From NCBI RefSeq assembly GCF_007827045.1, contig NZ_RPFW01000010.1, forward strand, positions 146,261 through 210,260: a stretch of DNA of 64,000 nt, in the 5' to 3' direction. Shown piece by piece: positions 8,350 through 19,268 of the stretch (position 1 is its first letter; every line of letters begins with the position of its first letter). Both the position numbers and the translations under genes were made by a program. Source of the stretch: Trebonia kvetii. Its GTDB lineage: Bacteria; Actinomycetota; Actinomycetes; Streptosporangiales; Streptosporangiaceae. Under the pieces are notes generated by a model. The model saw only the letters and a list, made by a program, of their open reading frames with translations, was not told the DNA's origin and ran no database searches.

Positions 8350-10680
8350 TTACTCGTCTTCGGTGCGGAGCAGGGTGTTCAGCAGCGAAACGGCGCCCTC
8401 CTTGGACAGCGGGGAGTTGCCGTTGCCGCACTTGGGGGACTGGATGCAGGAGGGACAGCCGGTTTCGCAGGGACAGCTGCGGATGGCATCCCTGGTGGCC
8501 GTCAGCCAGTCGCCGGCCACCGCGAAGCCGCGCTCGGCGAAGCCCGCCCCGCCGGCGTGGCCGTCGTAGACGAACACGGTGAGCTGCCCGGTCGCCGGGT
8601 GCAGTTCGGTGGACAGGCCGCCTACGTCCCACCGGTCACAGGTGGCGAACAGCGGCAGCAGGCCGATCGACGCGTGCTCCGCGGCGTGCGCCGCCCCGCC
8701 GAGATCGTTGCCGGGGAGTGGGACCACGGACTCGTTCGGGATGGTCCATGCGACGGCGACCGTGGACAGCGTGCGCTGCGGCAGGTCGAGCGCCACCGCC
8801 GGCTCCCTCTTTTTCTTTTTTCCCGAACGGATTCGCGTGTACCCGGTCACCTGCCGTGTCACCCGCACATCGGTGAGCATCAGGTCGGCGTCGCCCCACC
8901 GCTCACGACGGCGTTCCCCGGTGACCTCGATGTCCGTCACGTCGCGCGCCTGCGTGGTGTAGCCGGGGTCGCCCGGCTCGACGAGCGCCACCCTTTCCGC
9001 CAGGTCCAGGCATGTCACCAGGTAGGACTCGCCCTGATGGAGGTACACGGCGCCGTCGTGCACGTACCGGTGCGCGGACGGCTCGTCCATGGTGCCGACA
9101 AGGCGGCCCGTGGCTTCCTCCACCACGCGGATGGGCCGGCCGAGATCGCCGCGGATGGAGATGTCCCTCGACGGGCGGCGGTGCCTGGCGTAGTACCAGC
9201 CGGCAGGCCGCCTGCGGAGCTCACCCGCGGCGGTGAGGCCAGCGACGGCCTTCGCGGACGCTGGACCGAACAGGTCGAGGTCGGGCTCGCCGAGCGGCAG
9301 TTCGGCGGCCGCGGCGGCGAGGTGCGGGCCGAGCACGTAGGGGTTGGCCGGGTCGAGGATGGCCGGCTCGACCGGATGGTGCAGCAGGGTGCCCGGATGG
9401 TGCACCAGGTAGCTGTCCAGCGGGTCGTCACGGGCGATGAACACCGCCGTGGCGTGCCGGCCGGCGCGTCCCGCGCGGCCCGCCTGCTGCCACAGCGAGG
9501 CCCAGGTGCCAGGCCAGCCGGCGATAAGCACAGCGTCAAGGCCGGTGATGTTGATGCCGAGCTCGAGCGCGGTGGTGCTCGCCATGCCGGTGATCCGCCC
9601 GTCGCGCAGCCCGGACTCCAGGCCTCGGCGGTCATCGGGCAGGTAGCCGGAGCGGTAGGCGGCGACGCTGCCCGACAGCTCGTCGTCGAGCGCGTCCCTC
9701 GCGGCAAGCGCGACGGTCTCCGCTCCGCGCCGCGACCGGATGAAGGCGAGTGCGGGGACCTCCGCCTTGACCATGGCGGCGAGCAGGTCGGCCGCCTCCG
9801 TCGTGGCCGGCCGGCGCGCCCGGACCTCGGCGTAGGTGTGCAGCAGCGGCGGCTCCCACAGGGCGAACGTGACAGGCGGGCGCGGCGAGCCGTCGTCGGT
9901 GACGGTGACCGTGTCGAGGCCGGTGAGTGACCGCGCGCAGGCGGCCGGATCGGCGATCGTGGCGGACGCGAGGATGAAGACAGGCTCGCGCGCCGCGCCG
10001 GGCGCCGCATGGTGCGCGGCGATGCGGCGGAGCCTGCGCAGGACCTGGGCGACGTGCGAGCCGAACACACCGCGGTAGCCGTGGCACTCGTCGATGATCA
10101 CCACGCGCAGGCGGCGGAAGAAGCCGCGCCAGCGGGCGTGGCCCGGCAGCATCGCGCTGTGCAGCATGTCGGGGTTGGTCAGCAGGTAGTTGGCGTGTGA
10201 CTGCGCCCAGGCGCGTTCGGCCACCGTCGAGTCGCCGTCGTAGCAGGTGGCACGGACACCGCGCAGGCCGAGGTCGCAGACGGACTTGAGCTGGTCGGCG
10301 GCCAGCGCCTTGGTCGGCGAGATGTACAGCACCGTCCCGCCGTCCAGCACCTCCGACAGGGCGGCCGCCAGGTAGCCGGCCGATTTGCCCGACGCTGCCC
10401 GTGTGGCGAGGATCACGTGGCTCCCCGCCCTGGCCAGCGCCGCCGCCTGGGCCTGGTGCGTCCAGGGGGCCGCGATCCCGCGGCCGGCGAGGGCGGCGGC
10501 GACCTCGGGACGAACTGACTCCGGCCAGGAGGTGGGACGGCCCTGCTGCCCGGGTATCACCTCCAGATGCACAAGTTCCCCGGCACGCTGCGCGGCCCGC
10601 AGGACCGCGAGCGCATGGGCGTCCTGGCGGGTTTCGGCTGTCGTCGGGGCGGCGATGGGCATAGGTTCTAAGTGTGTCAT
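8350..10680 (-). CDS. DEAD/DEAH-box helicase with C-terminal DUF1998 zinc domain
   Basis: A 776-residue superfamily 2 helicase. Motif I is ATRAASGKS at 92-100, motif II is DECH in VIIDECHGYRG near 197, motif III is SAT, and motif VI is QQAGRAGRAGR. The C-terminal DUF1998 region ends with a four-Cys cluster (CPCETGCPSC then KCGNGN), as in the Hrq1/MrfA-like group linked to DNA repair. It is divergent from bldG across 119 bp, the arrangement known around Streptomyces bldG; the mycobacterial counterpart is Rv3649. Predicted role is 3'-5' DNA unwinding in repair, inferred from family. Confidence 0.9.
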   Translation of the reverse strand: MTHLEPMPIAAPTTAETRQDAHALAVLRAAQRAGELVHLEVIPGQQGRPTSWPESVRPEVAAALAGRGIAAPWTHQAQAAALARAGSHVILATRAASGKSAGYLAAALSEVLDGGTVLYISPTKALAADQLKSVCDLGLRGVRATCYDGDSTVAERAWAQSHANYLLTNPDMLHSAMLPGHARWRGFFRRLRVVIIDECHGYRGVFGSHVAQVLRRLRRIAAHHAAPGAAREPVFILASATIADPAACARSLTGLDTVTVTDDGSPRPPVTFALWEPPLLHTYAEVRARRPATTEAADLLAAMVKAEVPALAFIRSRRGAETVALAARDALDDELSGSVAAYRSGYLPDDRRGLESGLRDGRITGMASTTALELGINITGLDAVLIAGWPGTWASLWQQAGRAGRAGRHATAVFIARDDPLDSYLVHHPGTLLHHPVEPAILDPANPYVLGPHLAAAAAELPLGEPDLDLFGPASAKAVAGLTAAGELRRRPAGWYYARHRRPSRDISIRGDLGRPIRVVEEATGRLVGTMDEPSAHRYVHDGAVYLHQGESYLVTCLDLAERVALVEPGDPGYTTQARDVTDIEVTGERRRERWGDADLMLTDVRVTRQVTGYTRIRSGKKKKREPAVALDLPQRTLSTVAVAWTIPNESVVPLPGNDLGGAAHAAEHASIGLLPLFATCDRWDVGGLSTELHPATGQLTVFVYDGHAGGAGFAERGFAVAGDWLTATRDAIRSCPCETGCPSCIQSPKCGNGNSPLSKEGAVSLLNTLLRTEDE

Positions 10681-10799
10681 CCGCTAGGCGGATGCCTGAC
10701 AGCATGAAATCGTATAGACATGACACCTGAGCGTGGTTGAATGCCGTGCAGGGGTCGCCCCCACGACGCTAGAGACGCCCTCGGGGCGCTGGAGGATTA

Positions 10800-11150
10800 G
10801 TGGATCTGAAGCTGGCGCACAGCAACAAGGACGGCATCGAGATCGTGGACGTCGAAGGTGAGATCGACGTCTACACCGCGCCGCGCCTGCGCGAGCTGCT
10901 CATTGAGCTCGTCAACAAGAAGAACTACCAGCTGGTAGTCAACATGGAGAAGGTCGAGTTCCTCGACTCCACGGGCCTCGGGGTCCTGGTCGGCGGGCTC
11001 AAGCGGGTGCGCGCGCACGACGGGTCGCTTGACCTGGTCTGCACCCAGGAGCGCATCCTGAAGATCTTCCGCATTACGGGACTTACCAAGGTCTTTGGCA
11101 TCCACGAGTCTGTGGACCAGGCCATCGCCGCCCGGAAGGCCGAGAAGTAA
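10800..11150 (+). CDS. bldG: anti-sigma factor antagonist (STAS), BldG orthologue
   Basis: A 116-residue STAS protein. The phosphorylatable Ser is S57 in FLDSTGLG, the same position as in Streptomyces BldG. The strings EIDVYTAPRLREL and ERILKIFRITGLTKVF are nearly identical to BldG as I recall it. BldG binds anti-sigma factors and controls development, antibiotic production and stress response; phosphorylation by the partner kinase switches it off. The GTG start at 10800 follows a GGAGG at 10791-10795. The next gene is its usual anti-sigma partner. Confidence 0.92.
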   Translation: MDLKLAHSNKDGIEIVDVEGEIDVYTAPRLRELLIELVNKKNYQLVVNMEKVEFLDSTGLGVLVGGLKRVRAHDGSLDLVCTQERILKIFRITGLTKVFGIHESVDQAIAARKAEK

Positions 11151-11165
11151 GCCTCCCGTCGCACA

Positions 11166-11660
11166 ATGGCCACCGTCGAAGTCACCTTTACGCCGCTGCC
11201 CGTCCACGTGCGGACCGCTCGGCTCGTCGCGACCGCGGTCGCGCGGCGGAGCGGCGTGGCCGAATCGCTTCTCGATGAGGTCCGCCTCGCCGTTGGCGAG
11301 GCCTGTTCTCGTGCCGTCGAGGCCCATCTGCGGCATTGCCCGGGGCAGCCCATCCGGGTGTCGCTCACCGATGACGGCGAGCAGTTCGAGGTGGTGGTGA
11401 CGGATGCCGTTCCCGGTGCCGAGCTCGCCGGCGCGGCGGGCACCACCGCGGCGGACGGTCACGGCGCCGCCGAAGCCGGGCTGCCGGCAGGGTTCGCGGG
11501 CTTCGGCACCAACCTCGCCGTCATCGACGATGAGGTGCCGATGCGGCTCCCCGATGGCGTGGGCCTCGCCGTGATCGCCGGACTCGCCGATGATGTCCGG
11601 ATCGCGGCGGCGGATCCAGGGACCAGCGTCACCATGAGCTGGAAGCGCCGGGCCGGCTAG
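11166..11660 (+). CDS. anti-sigma factor / serine kinase (HATPase), partner of BldG
   Basis: A 164-residue GHKL-type ATP-binding protein of the RsbW/SpoIIAB class. The N box is DEVRLAVGEACSRAV near residues 37-51, and GFGTNLAVIDDEV near 112 sits where the G box is expected. Such proteins sequester a sigma factor and phosphorylate the STAS antagonist. The gene starts 15 bp after bldG, equivalent to orf3 at the Streptomyces locus, so co-transcription and direct interaction are expected. The Ala/Gly-rich insert around 85-105 replaces part of the usual ATP lid. The target sigma factor is not in this window. Confidence 0.85.
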   Translation: MATVEVTFTPLPVHVRTARLVATAVARRSGVAESLLDEVRLAVGEACSRAVEAHLRHCPGQPIRVSLTDDGEQFEVVVTDAVPGAELAGAAGTTAADGHGAAEAGLPAGFAGFGTNLAVIDDEVPMRLPDGVGLAVIAGLADDVRIAAADPGTSVTMSWKRRAG

Positions 11661-11881
11661 CGGCCCGCCAGGGAAAGCTGGTAAGTCGTTTCGCGTCCGG
11701 TTCGCCGCACCCCTCGGGGCCGGCGGGCCGGACGATCGCTTTTCTGCGGCCGCTGCGCCGCCACCGCACGGCAGTGGGCCGGGGTCACGCCCCGCGAGGC
11801 CCGACCACGATGTTCACAGTTTTCACATCTGTCTCACTAGTCACATCTTGTCTCATGAGTTACTTTTAGACACTTAGTCCA

Positions 11882-11896
11882 CACACGTAACGTGTG
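11882..11896. promoter_or_regulatory. perfect palindrome CACACGT-A-ACGTGTG
   Basis: Two exact 7-bp arms around one A, in the AT-rich region about 45 bp before the TTGACA box of the presumed hppA promoter. Size and position fit a dimeric regulator site. The regulator is unknown. Confidence 0.5.
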
Positions 11897-11940
11897 AACT
11901 GCCGAAACTAGGGCAAACCACAATACGGCGCGCCTGAAAC

Positions 11941-11970
11941 TTGACAAATGAGACTATCGAAGCAGATTGT
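11941..11970 (+). promoter_or_regulatory. possible hppA promoter
   Basis: A consensus -35 TTGACA at 11941-11946 is followed after 18 bp by GATTGT, a weak -10. The long leader of roughly 170 bp to the ATG is unusual for this genome. The -35 match is clear, the -10 is not. Confidence 0.35.
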
Positions 11971-12150
11971 TCGTACTTAGCATCGATGCTTAACTCTAAG
12001 CCCACAAGAAACTTGCGACACTTCGAAGAACTGCACTAGGCAGCGTAGACTCCCGCCCACGCCTTGCTTTCAGGGTCGGCGGATCAATGGAAAAAGCTTA
12101 TAGGCCAAACGACTGACTCACGGCGCATGTCAGACGTCGAAGGAGACCGA

Positions 12151-14640
<2,490 letters not shown>

Positions 14641-14652
14641 ACACCGCTTAAC

Positions 14653-14696
14653 GCCGATGGCCGGCTGCCCCGTTCCCGGGGCAGCCGGCCATCGGC
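14653..14696 (+). terminator. terminator after hppA, 19-bp perfect stem
   Basis: Arms 14653-14671 and 14678-14696 are exact complements around a 6-nt loop and are followed by TTTG. It sits 12 bp after the hppA stop and before the convergent serB end, so it can serve both directions. Confidence 0.85.
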
Positions 14697-14732
14697 TTTG
14701 CCAGTGCTTTGTCGCCGGCCGGGACCCGATGC

Positions 14733-15941
14733 CTACTCGTCGGCCTGGTCGGCCGCCTCCACCGCGTCCCGCGGTATGCCGAGCAGGTAGAGCACCGTGT
14801 CCAGGTAAGGCACGTTAACGGCCGTGTCCGCCGCGTCGCGGACCACCGGCTTGGCGTTGAAGGCGACGCCGAGGCCGGCCGCGCCGATCATGCCGAGATC
14901 GTTCGCGCCGTCGCCGACGGCGACCGTCTGCGCCAGCGGCACGTCTGCCGCCTGCGCGAACCTGCGCAGCGCCGCGGTCTTGCCCTCCCGGTCCACGATC
15001 GGCTCGATCACCCGCCCGGTCAGCCTGCCGTCGGCCACCTCAAGGGTGTTCGCCGCCACGAAGTCGATGCCGAGCTCGTCGGCCAGCGGCTTGATCACCG
15101 CGGTGAACCCGCCGCTGACGATGCCGCACTTGTAGCCAAGGCGTTTCAGCGTCCGCACCAGCGTCCGCGCGCCGGGGGTAAGCCGCAGGGCGGAGCGCAC
15201 CTCGTCGAGTATGCCCGCGTCGAGCCCGGCGAGCAGCGCGACGCGCTCCCGCAGCGAGGCGGCGAAGTCAAGCTCGCCGCGCATCGCCGACTCGGTCACC
15301 TTGGCCACCTCATCGGCGCAGCCCGCGCGCTCCGCGAGCAGGTCGATGACCTCGTCCCTGATCAGCGTGGAGTCGACGTCCATCACGATGAGGCGCATCG
15401 CCCGGCGGTGCAGGCCCGCCCGCTGCACCGCGACGTCGACGCCGCTCTCGACCGCCACCGCGGCGAGCTCGTTCCGCAGCGAGACCGGCTCCGCCCCTGA
15501 CACGTCAAGTTCGACGCAGGTAACCGGATCGCTCGCCAGCCGCGTGATCCTGTCGATGTTGGCGCCGTTCGCCGCGATCCGCCCGGCGACGGCGGCGACG
15601 CCCTCGGGCAGCAGCGGGCTGCCGAGCACGGTGACGTGCAGCCTGCCACCGACCCGGCTGGAGCCCGCGCGCGACGGGCGTTCCGCGGACCCGGTGGTGA
15701 TCTCCGCCTCGAGGCCGAGATCGCCTGCCAGCTCGGTGACCGCGCCGTAAATGGCGGTCAGGTCGGGCGGCGCCTCGCAGCCGACCAGGACGCCGAGCAC
15801 CAGCCTGCCCCTGATCGTCACCTGCTCGATGTCCGCTACGCTCAGCGGGAAGCGTGCCAGGGTGCTGAACAGGCGCGACGTAACGCCGGGCCGGTCCCTG
15901 CCGGTAAGGGTGATCAGGAGCGTGGTCCGTGACTGATTCAT
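14733..15941 (-). CDS. serB: phosphoserine phosphatase with two ACT domains
   Basis: A 402-residue protein catalysing the last step of serine synthesis. ACT domain 1 spans about 6-80 and ACT domain 2 about 100-175; the HAD phosphatase follows with the nucleophile motif MDVDSTLI (D188, D190), a GGFTAVI loop carrying the conserved Ser/Gly region, and GDGANDLGM for the metal-binding Asp pair. The two-ACT layout matches mycobacterial SerB2, which is feedback-regulated by serine. It is divergent to an ABC ATPase gene, as in mycobacteria (Rv3042c/Rv3041c). Confidence 0.93.
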   Translation of the reverse strand: MNQSRTTLLITLTGRDRPGVTSRLFSTLARFPLSVADIEQVTIRGRLVLGVLVGCEAPPDLTAIYGAVTELAGDLGLEAEITTGSAERPSRAGSSRVGGRLHVTVLGSPLLPEGVAAVAGRIAANGANIDRITRLASDPVTCVELDVSGAEPVSLRNELAAVAVESGVDVAVQRAGLHRRAMRLIVMDVDSTLIRDEVIDLLAERAGCADEVAKVTESAMRGELDFAASLRERVALLAGLDAGILDEVRSALRLTPGARTLVRTLKRLGYKCGIVSGGFTAVIKPLADELGIDFVAANTLEVADGRLTGRVIEPIVDREGKTAALRRFAQAADVPLAQTVAVGDGANDLGMIGAAGLGVAFNAKPVVRDAADTAVNVPYLDTVLYLLGIPRDAVEAADQADE

Positions 15942-16096
15942 CTCGTGCCCAAAATACCGTCTGGCTCAGCGGGAGTGTGACCAAGCACTAGCTGTTCATC
16001 GTTGGTACCTGTTAGCCGATCGGCTCGTTGTGGCATAGGTTCGGTCTCGGCGGCCGTTCGGGCCGGGCCCCCGCCGGCCCGGCGTGAGGAGGGGCA

Positions 16097-16882
16097 GTGT
16101 CTGACGAAGTGCTCAAGCTGCGCGGCGTGTCGGTGCGCAGGGAATCATCGCTGTTGCTGCGGAACGTCGACTGGACCGCGCATGAGCACGAGCGCTGGAT
16201 CGTCATCGGGCCGAACGGCGCGGGCAAGACCACCCTGCTGCAGGTGGCCTCCACGCTGCTCTACCCCACCGAGGGAACCGTCGAGGTGCTCGGCGAGCGG
16301 CTCGGCGACGTCGACGTCTTCGAGCTGCGGCCGCGGATCGGCCTGACAAGCGCGTCGCTCGCCGAGCGGGTGCCGGCCAGCGAAAAGGTGATAGACCTCG
16401 TGCTCACCGCGTCCTACGCGATCCTCGGCCGGTGGAAGGAGGAGTACGACTCCTCCGACGTCACCAGGGCGGTGGAGCTGCTTGACGCGCTTGGCTGCGC
16501 CCACCTGATCAGGCGGCGGTTCGCCACCCTGTCCGAGGGCGAGCGCAAGCGGGTGCAGATCGCCCGCGCGATGATGCCCGACCCGGAGATCCTGCTGCTC
16601 GACGAGCCCGCCGCCGGACTCGACCTCGGCGGCCGTGAGGACCTGCTTCGCCGCCTGGCGACGCTGGCCCACGACCCGAAGGCGCCGATGATGGTGCTCG
16701 TCACCCATCACGTCGAGGAGGTGCCCGACGGGTTCACGCACTCGATGCTGCTGCGCCGGGGTGCGGTCCTCGTCGCGGGCCCGATCGACGAGGTGTTCAC
16801 CGCGCGGAACCTGTCCCGCTGCTTCGGCGTCCCCCTGGAGATCGAGCGGCACGAGAAGCGCTGGCGCGCCTGGGCCCGCTAG
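16097..16882 (+). CDS. ABC transporter ATP-binding protein
   Basis: A 261-residue stand-alone ABC ATPase. Walker A is GPNGAGKTT at 38-46, the signature is LSEGERKRVQIARA near 144, Walker B is ILLLDEPAAGLD, and the switch His is in VTHHVEE. No permease gene is adjacent, so the partner is unknown. The closest recalled relatives are the YlmA/ModF-like group and mycobacterial Rv3041c, which also neighbours serB2. The GTG start follows GAGGAGGGG with suitable spacing. Cargo is unassigned. Confidence 0.85.
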   Translation: MSDEVLKLRGVSVRRESSLLLRNVDWTAHEHERWIVIGPNGAGKTTLLQVASTLLYPTEGTVEVLGERLGDVDVFELRPRIGLTSASLAERVPASEKVIDLVLTASYAILGRWKEEYDSSDVTRAVELLDALGCAHLIRRRFATLSEGERKRVQIARAMMPDPEILLLDEPAAGLDLGGREDLLRRLATLAHDPKAPMMVLVTHHVEEVPDGFTHSMLLRRGAVLVAGPIDEVFTARNLSRCFGVPLEIERHEKRWRAWAR

Positions 16883-16890
16883 CTAGTCTT

Positions 16891-16939
16891 GTCCGGGCTT
16901 GCCCGGACATCGGGGGGTACGGGGGGTCGTCCCCCCGGG
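16891..16939. repeat. dispersed G6/C6 composite element, copy B
   Basis: A small hairpin (GTCCGGGC/GCCCGGAC, 16891-16908) is followed by ATCGGGGGGTAC, GGGGGG, TCG and TCCCCCCGG. The design matches the copy at 8051-8095 and the reversed copies at 33611 and 58614. It lies just after the ABC ATPase stop. Confidence 0.7.
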
Positions 16940-16946
16940 AGATAGT

Positions 16947-17000
16947 GCTTGCTGAGCGCCCGATACGATGGCGCCTTTTGCCATCGGGCGCTCAACAAGC
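16947..17000. terminator. long hairpin, 18-bp stem with one mismatch
   Basis: GCTTGCTGAGCGCCCGAT (16947-16964) pairs with ATCGGGCGCTCAACAAGC (16983-17000). The loop contains a nested GATGGC/GCCATC pair that could form an alternative fold. It lies between the ABC ATPase and the slipin gene, so it is a likely terminator or attenuator, though no T-run follows. Confidence 0.5.
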
Positions 17001-17023
17001 TTCGCTCTGACCTGGAGGTTTAC

Positions 17024-19195
17024 TTAACGCCCTTGGTACTTCACGCTCCGCCGCGTTACCGTGAGCAGGTATCGGCTCACTTGGGCGGAGATGTGGTGAT
17101 GGGCGCCATAATCGCGATAGTCCTTATCGTCTTGATCGTCGGCATTGCCGTGTTCGCCGTGATGCGCGGGATTCGTATCGTGCCGCAGGCGCGGGCCGGG
17201 ATCGTGGAACGCTTCGGCAGGTACCACCGGACCCTGCACGCGGGGCTGAACATCGTGGTGCCGTTCATCGACCGGCTGCGCCCGCTCATCGACCTGCGCG
17301 AGCAGGTGGTCAGCTTCCCGCCGCAGCCCGTCATCACCAAGGACAACCTGGTGGTCGGCATCGATACGGTGATCTACTTCCAGGTGACCGACCCGAAGGC
17401 GGCGACCTATGAAATCGCCAACTACGTGGCGGCGGTGGAGCAGCTCACCGTCACCACGCTGCGGAACGTGGTCGGCGGCATGGACCTGGACATGACGCTC
17501 ACCTCGCGGGACAAGATCAACGGCGAGCTCCGCAAGGAGCTCGACGAGGCGACGGGCCGGTGGGGTCTGCGGGTGAGCCGGGTTGAGCTCAAGGCCATCG
17601 AGCCGCCCGCGTCGATCCAGGACTCCATGGAGAAGCAGATGCGCGCGGACCGGGACAAGCGCGCCGCGATCCTGTCCGCCGAGGGCGCCAAGCAGTCCGC
17701 GATCCTGACTGCGGAAGGCGCGCGGCAGGCGGCGGTGCTGCGGGCGCGCGGCGAGGCCGAGGCTGCGGTCGTGCGCGCGGACGCGGAGGCGACCGCGCAG
17801 GCGACCAGGGCGAGGGGCGAGGCGCAGGCCATCGCGACCGTGTTCCAGGCGATCCATGAGGGCAATCCGGACCAGCGGCTGCTCGCCTACAAGTACCTGG
17901 AGATGCTTCCGGAGATCGCCCAGGGCGGCGCGAACAAACTGTGGATCGTGCCGAGCGAGCTCGGCAAGGCCCTCGAGGGCCTTGGCGCGCTGTTCGGCGC
18001 GGCGTCCGATGCCAACGGCGCGCGCCAGCTGCCACGCGATGACACGCCGCAGGCGCTGCCCGGGCACACGCCAGAGGCGCTGCCGGGGCCCGACGGCGGC
18101 GGCAGCATCACCCGCCTGCCCTTGTAAGCGCCGCCTAGCACTGCCTGGTAAGCGGTGTCCTGGTGAGCGACGCGCCGGTAAGCTCCGGCCGTCGGCGCCG
18201 AAGCCGCGGGGCGCCCTAGTCAGGCGGCGGGACTGCCCCGTGTGGCTCTTTGCGGCCTTGGGGCCGACGGTGGCACGGACCTGGACGGTGCCGGAGTCGG
18301 TGACCCGGGTGTCGAACGCCGGCTGCCTCGCGGTGGCCGGGCCGTGCATGACCGCGCCGTCGCTCAGCCGGAAGGTCGAGCCGTGCCAGGGGCAGACCAC
18401 ACAGGTGGCGCCGTCCACGCTGGTCAGCCGCCCCTGGTGCAGCGGGCCGCCGAGGTGCGCGCAGTGGTCGGATAGCACGCGGACTTCTGCGCCGCCGCGC
18501 ACGGTGAGCAGGCTCAGGTAGCCGAGCTGGCGGCGGACCGGCCGCCTCTCAGGCAGTTCGTCGAGCGGGCACAGGTCGTTCCAGCCGAGTTCTGCCAGGT
18601 GACCGATGGGCTCGGCGTGGCTTGCCCCCGCCCCAAGCCGTAGCGCTAGGTGCCCGCCGAGGTACGCACCCGCCGTTGCGGCCATCAGGCCGGCGGCCGA
18701 CAGCAGCTTGGCCTTGCCGCGGTGACCGGCCACGCGGGCCAGCAGCGAGCTGGCGAACAGCATCGTGGCGCTGGCCTGGGCGGTGGCGTGCACCAGGCCG
18801 ACGCGCTGCTGGTGGCGGTGGAGCGCGGACCAGTCGGCAAGACCGGTGGCGACGGCGGGAACGGCCGCGGCGAGCCCCGCTCCGACCAGCGTCGCGGCGG
18901 CACGCTCGGCGCTCCGGCCGCCGCACAGGTCGAGCAGCACGGCGGAGGTCCAGCAGCCGACAGGAATCCTGACGAGCGCGGGATGAGCGGGCTGACCGAA
19001 CGGCACGCCGTGCAGCGCGTCGGCCTGCCGCCCTGGAGGCAGGGCGCGCACCACGGCGCCGGAAAGGGCGTTGACTGGGCCGTCGAGGGCCGGCGCACGT
19101 TCGATGCGCTCGGCGAGCGTGGCCGGCCGTGCCGACCTGACCGCCCGCCTCGCCTCGCCACTGAGGAATCGCACGGAGGGGACGTACCCAGTCAA
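17024..19195 (-). CDS. membrane Rieske 2Fe-2S protein (DUF2231 + Rieske); frame runs on antisense to the slipin
   Basis: The first 309 codons (18268-19195) are a known actinobacterial layout: a DUF2231-like membrane part (about 65-190, HPALVRIPVG at its start) and a Rieske domain with cluster ligands C245 and H247 (HCAHLGG) and C268 and H271 (CPWHGSTF). The expected stop after VQVRATVG is absent. The frame stays open for about 410 more codons, wholly antisense to the slipin gene, to a TAG-type stop at 17024. Stops in the other two frames lie at 18222-18220 and 18218-18216, so a 1-nt indel may have removed the normal end. The functional gene is probably 18216-19195. Confidence 0.6.
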   Translation of the reverse strand: MTGYVPSVRFLSGEARRAVRSARPATLAERIERAPALDGPVNALSGAVVRALPPGRQADALHGVPFGQPAHPALVRIPVGCWTSAVLLDLCGGRSAERAAATLVGAGLAAAVPAVATGLADWSALHRHQQRVGLVHATAQASATMLFASSLLARVAGHRGKAKLLSAAGLMAATAGAYLGGHLALRLGAGASHAEPIGHLAELGWNDLCPLDELPERRPVRRQLGYLSLLTVRGGAEVRVLSDHCAHLGGPLHQGRLTSVDGATCVVCPWHGSTFRLSDGAVMHGPATARQPAFDTRVTDSGTVQVRATVGPKAAKSHTGQSRRLTRAPRGFGADGRSLPARRSPGHRLPGSARRRLQGQAGDAAAAVGPRQRLWRVPGQRLRRVIAWQLARAVGIGRRAEQRAKALEGLAELARHDPQFVRAALGDLRKHLQVLVGEQPLVRIALMDRLEHGRDGLRLAPRPGRLRGRLRVRAHDRSLGLAARPQHRRLPRAFRSQDRGLLGALGGQDRGALVPVRAHLLLHGVLDRRGRLDGLELNPAHPQTPPARRLVELLAELAVDLVPRGERHVQVHAADHVPQRGDGELLHRRHVVGDFIGRRLRVGHLEVDHRIDADHQVVLGDDGLRREADHLLAQVDERAQPVDERHHDVQPRVQGPVVPAEAFHDPGPRLRHDTNPAHHGEHGNADDQDDKDYRDYGAHHHISAQVSRYLLTVTRRSVKYQGR
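17099..18127 (+). CDS. SPFH/Band 7 membrane protein (slipin)
   Basis: A 342-residue stomatin-like protein. One N-terminal membrane helix (about 4-25) is followed by the SPFH domain (IVPQARAGIVERFGRY, GLNIVVPFID, VSRVELKAIEPP), then an Ala/Glu/Arg-rich coiled coil (about 180-270) with repeated AEGA/ARGEA patterns, and a Pro-rich tail. Such proteins form oligomeric membrane scaffolds. ATG 17099 follows GGCGGAG (17084-17090); the frame is open upstream, but that part covers repeat sequence. An antisense open frame from the neighbouring Rieske gene spans this whole gene. It is the first of two slipins in the window. Confidence 0.88.
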   Translation: MGAIIAIVLIVLIVGIAVFAVMRGIRIVPQARAGIVERFGRYHRTLHAGLNIVVPFIDRLRPLIDLREQVVSFPPQPVITKDNLVVGIDTVIYFQVTDPKAATYEIANYVAAVEQLTVTTLRNVVGGMDLDMTLTSRDKINGELRKELDEATGRWGLRVSRVELKAIEPPASIQDSMEKQMRADRDKRAAILSAEGAKQSAILTAEGARQAAVLRARGEAEAAVVRADAEATAQATRARGEAQAIATVFQAIHEGNPDQRLLAYKYLEMLPEIAQGGANKLWIVPSELGKALEGLGALFGAASDANGARQLPRDDTPQALPGHTPEALPGPDGGGSITRLPL

Positions 19196-19268
19196 CCCGC
19201 CGAAGTCACCCGTCGGCCGCCCGCGGCCTGGATTTTTCCGTTATCTGGCAGGGAAACGTCAGGCGGCG

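Larger units (their letters stand above)
11661..12150. other. 490-bp leader and AT-rich region upstream of hppA
   Basis: From about 11815 to 12050 base composition drops clearly below the surroundings. This stretch holds a perfect 15-bp palindrome (11882-11896), a TTGACA box (11941) and the hppA leader. No open frame looks coding before 12151. The region up to 11810 is GC-rich and featureless after the anti-sigma gene. Confidence 0.65.

Noticed and set aside
8557..9930. Long plus-strand frame opposite the helicase gene
   Set aside because: Arg/Gly/Val-rich antisense shadow; the minus frame has all helicase motifs.
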